From Pseudarthrobacter sulfonivorans (GTDB taxonomy: Bacteria > Actinomycetota > Actinomycetes > Actinomycetales > Micrococcaceae), in the NCBI RefSeq assembly GCF_024391045.1, contig NZ_JANFCZ010000020.1:1-64000 (forward strand): 64,000 bases of DNA, read 5' to 3'. The notes below the pieces were generated by a model. That model had not been told where the DNA came from. It saw only the letters and a program-made list of their open reading frames with translations, and ran no database searches. A program made the position numbers and the translations under genes. Positions 18,039-24,773 of the stretch are shown piece by piece; the first letter of the stretch is position 1; each line of letters opens with the position of its first letter.

Positions 18039-18809
18039 ATGACCGAACAACACCCCGCTCCCAGCCGTGTGGCTGTCCTGGGCGCCAACGGGCGCATGGG
18101 CGCCGAAGCCGTCAAAGCCGTTGAAGCCGCAGCCGATATGACCCTCGTAGCCGCCCTGGGACGGGGCGATTCGCTGGATCAGCTGGCCGCCGCCGGAGCC
18201 GAGGTCGTGGTGGACCTCACCGTTCCCGAGAGCACGGAAGCTAACGTACGGTACGCCGTCGAGCACGGCATGCACGCCGTGGTGGGAACCACCGGGTGGG
18301 ATGGCACCCGGCTCGCCGCCCTCGGAGCCCTGCTCGCGGAGTACCCCGGAACCGGTGTGCTGATCGCTCCCAACTTTGCCCTCGGTTCGGTGCTCGCCTC
18401 AGCCTTCGCCGCCAAGGCCTCCAAGTACTTTGAATCCGTGGAGGTCATCGAGCTGCACCACCCGGACAAGGTGGATGCACCTTCCGGAACCGCCGTCCGG
18501 ACCGCCCAGCTCATCGCTGCCGAACGGGCCGCGGCAAACGTGCCCGCCAGCCCTGACGCAACGACCAGTGAACAGCCGGGGGCCCGTGGCTGCGACGTGG
18601 ACGGAGTGCGCGTCCACAGCGTCAGGCTGCGTGGACTCGTGGCGCACCAGGAAGTCCTGCTGGGCGGACCGGGGGAGCAGCTGACCTTCCGCCACGATTC
18701 CTTTGACCGCGCCTCGTTTATGCCCGGTGTGCTGTTGGGTGTCCGCAACGTCGCGGCGAACCCCGGACTGACCGTGGGCCTGGACGGCTACCTGGACCTG
18801 GGGATCTAG
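18039..18809 (+). CDS. dapB: 4-hydroxy-tetrahydrodipicolinate reductase
   Basis: DapB reduces the DapA product in the lysine/diaminopimelate pathway. The 256-residue protein has the nucleotide-binding GANGRMG, the VVGTTGW segment, and the catalytic IELHHPDKVDAPSGTA motif (HHxxKxDAPSGT). The C-terminal oligomerisation region includes FRHDSFDRASFMPGVLLGVR. ATG 18039 is preferred over an upstream in-frame extension because family conservation begins here. dapA and dapF lie about 3 and 16 kb downstream, not in one operon. Confidence 0.95.
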   Translation: MTEQHPAPSRVAVLGANGRMGAEAVKAVEAAADMTLVAALGRGDSLDQLAAAGAEVVVDLTVPESTEANVRYAVEHGMHAVVGTTGWDGTRLAALGALLAEYPGTGVLIAPNFALGSVLASAFAAKASKYFESVEVIELHHPDKVDAPSGTAVRTAQLIAAERAAANVPASPDATTSEQPGARGCDVDGVRVHSVRLRGLVAHQEVLLGGPGEQLTFRHDSFDRASFMPGVLLGVRNVAANPGLTVGLDGYLDLGI

Positions 18810-18812
18810 GCC

Positions 18813-19295
18813 GTGGGTCCGTTCCTCGCTGCGTTCCGGAAGAACCGCACCAAGATCTGGGTGGGTGCCGTGACGCTCCTCCTGGTCTTCTACCTGGTGG
18901 TTTCCTTCCAGCGTTCCATCCTGCTGCTCACGGACAACAACCTTGCCGCCAAAGCGATCGGCGCCGCGTACCTGGTACTGCCCATCGTCGGTGCCTGGGC
19001 GCTCATTCGGGAGCTCATGTTTGGAGCGCGAACTGAAAAGATGGCCAGGATCCTGGAAGCCGAAGGCGGGCTGCCTGTGGACGACCTGCCGCGCACGCCC
19101 GCCGGCCGGATCATCCGGGCGGCAGCCGACCAGGAATTCGAAAAGTACAAGGCCGAGGCCGAAGCCGCGCCCGAGGACTGGCGGTCCTGGTTCCGCCTGA
19201 GCTGCGCGTACGATGCCGCGGGGGACCGCAAACGCGCACGTGCTTCCATGCGTGACGCCGGCCGGCTCTTCCAGGGGAACGTTCCCGCCAGTTAG
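18813..19295 (+). CDS. Membrane protein with C-terminal helical (TPR-like) region
   Basis: A 160-residue protein starting at GTG, three bases after the dapB stop, so likely co-transcribed. It has two transmembrane segments (about 13-33, WVGAVTLLLVFYLVVSF; and 47-65, AIGAAYLVLPIVGAWALI). A cytoplasmic helical domain follows, with EDWRSWFRLSCAYDAAGDRKRARASMRDA, which looks like a single TPR-type hairpin. Function unknown. The stop overlaps the convergent downstream gene by 4 bp. Confidence 0.78.
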   Translation: MGPFLAAFRKNRTKIWVGAVTLLLVFYLVVSFQRSILLLTDNNLAAKAIGAAYLVLPIVGAWALIRELMFGARTEKMARILEAEGGLPVDDLPRTPAGRIIRAAADQEFEKYKAEAEAAPEDWRSWFRLSCAYDAAGDRKRARASMRDAGRLFQGNVPAS

Positions 19296-20542
19296 GGTCC
19301 GCCGATCCGTCCGGTGCGGCCGAGTTGGTTGGCCGCGTGGCCAGCCAACTCCAGCGGTCCGCGCCATTTCAACAGGACAAATACCATGCCGGCGACGATG
19401 GCTACAGCGGCGTGCGCAAAGTACATTCCGTCTTCCGTCCAGCCGACGGGCAGGGGCTTCAGGTAGAAGCCCGACACCACCCAGACGTGCGCCGAGTAGA
19501 GCGTCAGCGTCATGGCGCCCGCACCGCGCAATGGCAGCAGCAGGTCCAGGTCCAGCCAGTCCGCCAGCTTGCCGAGGAGGAGGCAGGCGCCCACCACCGC
19601 CGCGGCCACCCCTGAGGTGTGCGCGAGGTCCAGGGGTGTGGCCGAATGCGGTGCAGCGGAGGCCAGCCACCACCACGATCCTTCCTGCCGGATCCCGGTG
19701 AGATTGACCTGGAGCACGCTGTCGAGTGGGTATCCCGGGGCGTTCAGCACCTGCTCCAGTGCTGCGCGGCCGCCCCAGTTTTCCATGGCGGCCGTCCCCA
19801 GGGCCTTGGCCAGAGCGGCCACCGCTGTGCCTCCGGTCAGCAGCAGGACCGGGACCAGCGCTGCGGTGAGGGGCAGCCGGCCGATGGCCAGGCCAACCAG
19901 CAGGTAGGCCAACCATTGAAAGGCCGGGTAGTAGCCGGTCAGGAACAGCTCACCCAGCAGGGGGAAAGGCGTCGAGAGGTCTTCCCAGGACGGGTTGTGT
20001 CCCAGATGGAGCGGCGGGTCCGCCGCCATCAGCCAAGGGCGGAGCAGATAGGCCAGCACCGGCGAGAACAGGATCCAGCCCGCGGCCCAGGCGCACAGCG
20101 CCTTTAATTTCAGTCCCAGGAACGGCAGGACGCACAGAAACAGCACGGCATAGTGGACCAGGATGATCGCGACGTTGACTTCCAGCCCGCCCAAGGAAAG
20201 TCCGACGGCGGCAATTACCAGTGCGCGCAGGGCCACTCCGCGGCGGGCAGCGTTCAGGGCGGCTCCTTCCAGCGGTACCCGTCTCCCGGTTGAAAGTGCC
20301 AGTCCGACGCCCGCCAGTACGGCGAACAGGGCCGCTGCGCGGCCCGAGAACGTCAGGCCGATCCACGTGGGTGTCAGCTCCGCGTTGGGCTCGAACGTGG
20401 GCAGCAGGTGGGTGGCCATCATGCCCAGGAGCGCCAGTCCCCTCGCGGCATCAATACCGCGGAGCCGGCTGGCAGGGGAAGCTGATCGAGTGGCCCGCGA
20501 GGGACTTGCCGTGGCTCGGGACGTCATGAGGCATGTTCTCAC
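19292..20542 (-). CDS. Multi-pass membrane protein, DUF418 / heparan N-acetyltransferase-like
   Basis: Up to 416 residues with about ten transmembrane helices. RLRGIDAARGLALLGMMATHLLP is the N-terminal signature of the HGSNAT/DUF1624-DUF418 acyltransferase-like superfamily, with an Arg-Gly-Asp-like RGIDAARG and a conserved His in helix 1. LTLYSAHVWVVSGFY near the end is the matching C-terminal motif. These proteins are thought to transfer acyl groups across the membrane; substrate unknown. GTG 20542 or ATG 20527 could be the start; neither has a clear ribosome site. Confidence 0.8.
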   Translation of the reverse strand: MRTCLMTSRATASPSRATRSASPASRLRGIDAARGLALLGMMATHLLPTFEPNAELTPTWIGLTFSGRAAALFAVLAGVGLALSTGRRVPLEGAALNAARRGVALRALVIAAVGLSLGGLEVNVAIILVHYAVLFLCVLPFLGLKLKALCAWAAGWILFSPVLAYLLRPWLMAADPPLHLGHNPSWEDLSTPFPLLGELFLTGYYPAFQWLAYLLVGLAIGRLPLTAALVPVLLLTGGTAVAALAKALGTAAMENWGGRAALEQVLNAPGYPLDSVLQVNLTGIRQEGSWWWLASAAPHSATPLDLAHTSGVAAAVVGACLLLGKLADWLDLDLLLPLRGAGAMTLTLYSAHVWVVSGFYLKPLPVGWTEDGMYFAHAAVAIVAGMVFVLLKWRGPLELAGHAANQLGRTGRIGGP

Positions 20543-20590
20543 ACCGGTACGGCCGGTCCCCAGTCAACATGTCGCCAACCCTCGCTGCCG

Positions 20591-20628
20591 GTAGGACGCT
20601 GGCAGGGTAGTAGGACGCTGGCAGGGTA
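20591..20628. repeat. Perfect 19-bp tandem duplication
   Basis: The 19-bp unit GTAGGACGCTGGCAGGGTA occurs twice without a gap (20591-20609, 20610-20628). It lies in the divergent promoter region between the membrane protein and the SOS-controlled DUF222 gene. Confidence 0.92.
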
Positions 20629-20650
20629 ACTGCCCGGCCCGCACTTGTAT

Positions 20651-20666
20651 TCGAATATATGTTCGA
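20651..20666 (+). promoter_or_regulatory. LexA (SOS) box
   Basis: TCGAATATATGTTCGA differs by one base from the actinobacterial consensus TCGAACATATGTTCGA. It lies five bases before ATG 20672, so LexA binding would cover the promoter. The identical 16-mer is found at 56620-56635. Confidence 0.88.
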
Positions 20667-20671
20667 ATAAC

Positions 20672-21121
20672 ATGAGCGTTATGCACACTCCATTCGAGCC
20701 GCAGCGGTTTCCGGAACCTTCAGCCGATGGTGGCCCGCTGCGGCCACCGCCCGGGGTCGGCACCACGGCACAGCCGGCAGGACAGTCGGCAGGATTGATG
20801 AGGGCCATGAGCCCCGGGGTGGTTGATTTCCTCTTCCGCCAGCTCGTGGCAGGACGGTCCGCGGAGGACATCCAATGGCAGCAGGAGGGCATCACCCTGA
20901 CCGCGCAGCCACCGGGAGCCGAACTGGCGCGCCGGTTGGCCGAGACGGATCTGGACGCGCTGACACCCACGGAGCTGTTCCACTATGTCCGTTCCGCCCA
21001 ACGGCTGGCGGCCTGGGCTGAAGGATTACGGGAGGCTGCAGTTCAGAGGTATTGCCGGCCCGGTGAGGTGCAGGAGGAAAGGTTGCCTGGTGCGCAGGAG
21101 CAAGGTGGCTGCCTAGGATAA
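20672..21121 (+). CDS. Short DUF222-like protein under SOS control
   Basis: A 149-residue product (MSVMHTPFEPQRF). The region PPGAELARRLAETDLDALTPTELFHYVRSAQRLAAWAEGL resembles the N-terminal part of DUF222/13E12 proteins. There is no HNH module; the frame ends at TAA 21119-21121. It may be a 3'-truncated relative of the HNH gene at 10187 or a stand-alone short form. A LexA box sits five bases before the ATG. The start of the next gene is four bases after the stop. Several 13E12-family genes are reported as LexA-controlled in mycobacteria, which supports the regulation, not a function. Confidence 0.65.
   Translation: MSVMHTPFEPQRFPEPSADGGPLRPPPGVGTTAQPAGQSAGLMRAMSPGVVDFLFRQLVAGRSAEDIQWQQEGITLTAQPPGAELARRLAETDLDALTPTELFHYVRSAQRLAAWAEGLREAAVQRYCRPGEVQEERLPGAQEQGGCLG
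21114..21119 (+). promoter_or_regulatory. -10 hexamer TAGGAT for the nitrilase-fold gene
   Basis: TAGGAT lies six bases before GTG 21126 and overlaps the end of the DUF222 gene. AAGGA is also present, but only about two bases from the GTG. The gene may have its own leaderless transcript in addition to SOS read-through. Confidence 0.45.
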
Positions 21122-21125
21122 GGAT

Positions 21126-21872
21126 GTGACCGAGGCCCTGACAGTATCCGCCGTCCAGTACCAGGCCCTGGCTGGCGGGATCATCCCGAATGTCGAGGAA
21201 CACGTCCGGCTGATCGAAGACGCCGACTCCCACGGCGCCCGGCTGGTGATCTTCCCGGAGATGTCGTTGACCGGATACGATCTCGCTCTGCTGTCCGCTG
21301 AGGAAGCCTGGTTGCAACCGGACGATCCCCGGCTGGAGGACCTTCACGAAATTTGCCGCAGGACCGGGATCACAGCCGTTTCAGGGGCGGCCTATCGGGA
21401 GCCAAACGGCACTCCCCGGCTGGCATGCGTTGCCACCCACCCGGACGGCACCACCGCATTCAGTTTCAAGACCCACCTTCACGGACCGGAGGAGGCCCTC
21501 TTCAGGGCCGGCCAACGTGCCCTGCTCCTCGAAGTGGATGGCTGGCTGGTCGAACTGGCCATGGGCACCGATGCTGCTGTTCCGGCCCGTTCCGCAGCGG
21601 CGGCGCCCGCCGGCGCCGATGCCTTTGCCGTGCCGGGCCGCTACACGATGGAGGAGGCGCGGCGGCTTGGCCTGCACCTGGCGGCCAGGGCCATGGATAA
21701 CCGGATGTTCGGCGTCCTCGCAAACCTCGGCGGAGCCACGCCGGCGGGACCTTCCTGCGGGCTGAGCGGCTTCTGGGGACCGGACGGCTTCCAGATGAAG
21801 AATGCCGCCGGTACCGGCACAGAGGTGGTCACGGCCGTTCTGCAGCGGAACGCCGTACGGAAATTCCGTTAA
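21126..21872 (+). CDS. Carbon-nitrogen hydrolase (nitrilase) fold protein, catalytic Cys absent
   Basis: A 248-residue nitrilase-superfamily protein. The catalytic Glu is in VIFPEMSLTGYD (E45) and the Lys in SFKTHLHG (K115). Where the family has a Cys (typically ICYDxxFPE), this protein reads ELAMGTDAAVP, so Gly147 occupies the nucleophile position. The C-terminal region (ARAMDNRMFGVLANLGG) is otherwise conserved. It may be an inactive relative with a binding role. It directly follows the SOS-controlled DUF222 gene. Confidence 0.82.
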   Translation: MTEALTVSAVQYQALAGGIIPNVEEHVRLIEDADSHGARLVIFPEMSLTGYDLALLSAEEAWLQPDDPRLEDLHEICRRTGITAVSGAAYREPNGTPRLACVATHPDGTTAFSFKTHLHGPEEALFRAGQRALLLEVDGWLVELAMGTDAAVPARSAAAAPAGADAFAVPGRYTMEEARRLGLHLAARAMDNRMFGVLANLGGATPAGPSCGLSGFWGPDGFQMKNAAGTGTEVVTAVLQRNAVRKFR

Positions 21873-21945
21873 TCAGGTGGCCTCGGGGGAGTATGTTTGA
21901 CGCTTATCACCCCGCCGGCATTGTCCTAACCGGCGGCTGACAGGG

Positions 21946-21951
21946 TAACGT
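21946..21951 (+). promoter_or_regulatory. -10 hexamer TAACGT for dapA
   Basis: TAACGT lies seven bases before ATG 21959, with only T-rich sequence between and no Shine-Dalgarno site. Confidence 0.42.
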
Positions 21952-21958
21952 TTTTTCC

Positions 21959-22867
21959 ATGCCTCACAATTCCGTCACCATCCCTGCCCTTGGTACGCTC
22001 CTCACCGCCATGGTCACGCCCTTCACCAAGGACGGCGCCGTGGACTACCGGCAGGCGGCGGAACTGGCCACCAAGCTCGTTGATGAGGGCTGCGACGGCC
22101 TCGTGGTCACCGGGACCACCGGAGAAACGTCCACCCTGTCCGACGAAGAAAACCTTGGCATGTTCCGAGCCGTCAAGGAGGCCGTGGGGGACCGCGCCGC
22201 CATCATTGCCGGCACCGGAACCAATGACACCGCACACTCGGTACACCTTTCCCAGCAGGCGGCCGCGCTCGGCGTCGATGGCCTGCTGCTTGTCACGCCC
22301 TACTACAACAAGCCCAGCCAGGCCGGCGTCCGCGCACACTTCGAAACCGTCGCGTCCTCCACCGACGTGCCCGTCATGCTCTATGACATTCCGGGCCGCT
22401 CCTCCATTCCCATCGAGCCCGAGACCATGATTCGCCTGGCGCAGCACCCGAACATCGTCGCGGTCAAGGATGCAAAAGCCGATTTCATGGCCGCCAGCCG
22501 CGTGATGGCAGAGACGGACCTGGACTTCTACTCAGGCGATGACGGCCTGATCCTGCCCTGGATGTCCCTGGGCGCCGTCGGGCTGGTGGGCGTGACAACC
22601 CACGTGGCCACGCGCCGCTTCCGCGAGCTGATCGACGCCGTCAACGCGAACGATCTGGAGACCGCACGCAAGATCAACTTTGGGCTGCTCCCAATCGTTC
22701 GGGCCACGATGACCCGCGTCCAGGGAGCCGTTGCAGCCAAACAAATTCTTAAATGGCAGGGAGTCCTGCCCAACTCGATTGTCCGTTTGCCCCTCGTGGA
22801 GCCGGACGAAGCCGAGATCGAAACCATCCGCGAGGACTTGGCGGAAGCGGGGCTGGTCTTTTCCTGA
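21959..22867 (+). CDS. dapA: 4-hydroxy-tetrahydrodipicolinate synthase
   Basis: DapA condenses pyruvate with aspartate semialdehyde, the first committed step to diaminopimelate and lysine. The 302-residue TIM barrel has GLVVTGTTGETSTL, the TPYYNKPSQAG tyrosine motif and the Schiff-base lysine in IVAVKDAKAD. Length and motif order are normal. RNase J follows 40 bases downstream, an arrangement common in actinobacteria. Confidence 0.96.
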   Translation: MPHNSVTIPALGTLLTAMVTPFTKDGAVDYRQAAELATKLVDEGCDGLVVTGTTGETSTLSDEENLGMFRAVKEAVGDRAAIIAGTGTNDTAHSVHLSQQAAALGVDGLLLVTPYYNKPSQAGVRAHFETVASSTDVPVMLYDIPGRSSIPIEPETMIRLAQHPNIVAVKDAKADFMAASRVMAETDLDFYSGDDGLILPWMSLGAVGLVGVTTHVATRRFRELIDAVNANDLETARKINFGLLPIVRATMTRVQGAVAAKQILKWQGVLPNSIVRLPLVEPDEAEIETIREDLAEAGLVFS

Positions 22868-22907
22868 GGCTAAGACCGGCACCCTTCCGCCTGGAAAGTA
22901 GTGCACT

Positions 22908-24599
22908 ATGACCCAAACCGCCCTTCCCGGCCTTGTCACGCCGCCGCGCCTGCCGAACGGCACCCTCCGCATTGTTCCGCTTGGCGGGCTGGGGGAAATC
23001 GGCCGGAACATGGCCGTGTTCGAGATCGACGGGAAGCTGCTGATCGTCGACTGCGGTGTCCTCTTCCCGGAGGAAACCCAGCCCGGCGTTGACCTGATCC
23101 TGCCTGATTTCTCCTACATCGAGGACCGGCTGGACGACGTCGTGGCCGTTATCCTGACCCACGGCCACGAGGACCACATCGGTGCCGTTCCCTACCTCCT
23201 GCGGCTCCGCGCGGACATCCCCCTGGTGGGCTCGCAACTGACGCTTGCCCTGATCGAGGCCAAGCTGCAGGAGCACCGGATCCGTCCCTACACTCTCACG
23301 GTTGAAGAAGGCCAGATCGAGAAATTCGGCCCGTTTGAGTGCGAATTCGTCGCCGTCAACCACTCCATCCCGGACGCACTTGCAGTGTTCCTCCGCACTG
23401 CCGGCGGCACCGTGCTGCACACGGGTGACTTCAAGATGGACCAGCTGCCCCTGGACGGCCGCATCACCGACCTCCGTCACTTCGCCAAACTCGGCGAAGA
23501 GGGCGTCGACCTCTTTATGTCCGATTCCACCAACGCGGACGTGCCCGGGTTCACCACTGCCGAAAAGGAAATCGGCCCCACTCTGGAGCGGCTCTTCGGC
23601 CAGGCCACCAAGCGCATCATTGTGGCCTCCTTCTCCTCGCACGTGCACCGCGTCCAGCAGGTGCTGGACGCCGCGGCCAAGCACAACCGCAAGGTGGCCT
23701 TCGTGGGCCGCTCCATGGTCCGCAACATGGCCATCGCGGCAAAGCTCGGCTACCTCGACGTGCCCGACGGCCTCCTGGTGGACATCAAGAACATCGACAA
23801 CCTCCCGGACAACCGTGTGGTGCTGATGTCCACCGGATCGCAGGGCGAACCGATGGCTGCCCTGTCCCGCATGGCCAACGGCGACCACCGCGTTGTAGTG
23901 GGCGACGGCGACACCGTGATCCTGGCTTCCAGCCTGATCCCCGGCAACGAGAACGCCGTGTTCCGGATTATCAACGGCCTGCTCAAACTCGGCGCGGACG
24001 TCATCCACAAGGGCAACGCGAAGGTCCACGTTTCGGGACACGCAGCCGCCGGCGAACTGCTGTACTGCTACAACATCCTTGAGCCGCTCAATGCCATGCC
24101 CGTGCACGGCGAGACCCGGCACCTGATCGCCAACGGCAAGATCGCCATCGAGTCCGGCGTTCCCACGGCCAGTGTCATCCTGGCGGACAACGGCACCGTC
24201 ATCGACCTCAAGGATCACCGGGCCGACGTAGTGGGCCAGGTCGAAGTGGGCTTTGTCTACGTGGACGGCTCCAGCGTCGGCGAGGTCACGGAAGCTGACC
24301 TCAAGGACCGCCAGACCCTCGGCGATGAGGGTTTCATCTCCATCATCACGGTCATTCACCGCGCCACCGGCAAGGTGGTCTCGGGACCGGAGATCCACGC
24401 CCGCGGTGTGGCCGAGGACGATTCCGTCTTTGACGAAATCATCCCCAAGATCAACGCCGCACTGGAAGAAGCCGTGCTCAACCGCACGGATCACACCACG
24501 CACCAGCTCCAGCAGGTAGTACGGCGTGTGGTGGGCACCTGGGTCAACCGCAAGCTGCGCCGCAAGCCCATGATCATCCCCGTGGTCCTCGAGGCGTAA
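22908..24599 (+). CDS. rnj: Ribonuclease J
   Basis: RNase J is a metallo-beta-lactamase/beta-CASP endo- and 5'-exonuclease for mRNA decay and rRNA maturation. The 563-residue protein has LGGLGEIGRNM, the zinc motif LTHGHEDHIGAVPYL (HxHxDH), HTGDFKMD and MSDSTNADVPGFT. The beta-CASP region holds STGSQGEPMAALSRMA and VHVSGHAAAGE. A C-terminal domain ends in LRRKPMIIPVVLEA. A perfect 14-bp hairpin terminator follows. Confidence 0.96.
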   Translation: MTQTALPGLVTPPRLPNGTLRIVPLGGLGEIGRNMAVFEIDGKLLIVDCGVLFPEETQPGVDLILPDFSYIEDRLDDVVAVILTHGHEDHIGAVPYLLRLRADIPLVGSQLTLALIEAKLQEHRIRPYTLTVEEGQIEKFGPFECEFVAVNHSIPDALAVFLRTAGGTVLHTGDFKMDQLPLDGRITDLRHFAKLGEEGVDLFMSDSTNADVPGFTTAEKEIGPTLERLFGQATKRIIVASFSSHVHRVQQVLDAAAKHNRKVAFVGRSMVRNMAIAAKLGYLDVPDGLLVDIKNIDNLPDNRVVLMSTGSQGEPMAALSRMANGDHRVVVGDGDTVILASSLIPGNENAVFRIINGLLKLGADVIHKGNAKVHVSGHAAAGELLYCYNILEPLNAMPVHGETRHLIANGKIAIESGVPTASVILADNGTVIDLKDHRADVVGQVEVGFVYVDGSSVGEVTEADLKDRQTLGDEGFISIITVIHRATGKVVSGPEIHARGVAEDDSVFDEIIPKINAALEEAVLNRTDHTTHQLQQVVRRVVGTWVNRKLRRKPMIIPVVLEA

Positions 24600-24637
24600 C
24601 CCGCCCATCGGTGACACTGCTGCCCCTGCGGGAGCCC

Positions 24638-24669
24638 GAAAGGCCCGGTTCTTCGGAACCGGGCCTTTC
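24638..24669 (+). terminator. Terminator after rnj
   Basis: A perfect 14-bp stem, GAAAGGCCCGGTTC paired with its complement, closes on a TTCG tetraloop (24638-24669). It lies 38 bases after the rnj stop and before ftsK. Confidence 0.85.
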
Positions 24670-24760
24670 GCTGTTCCCGGACACCGGTTTGAGGGCGCAG
24701 GGAGGCAACATGGAAGCCCCGGATCCGCCGGAAATCCGCGGAAAACCGGACCAGTTCCGG

Positions 24761-24766
24761 TACCGT
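24761..24766 (+). promoter_or_regulatory. -10 hexamer TACCGT for ftsK
   Basis: TACCGT lies seven bases before ATG 24774, consistent with a leaderless mRNA. It supports that ATG over GTG 24765, which overlaps the hexamer itself. Confidence 0.45.
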
Positions 24767-24773
24767 GGCACGT

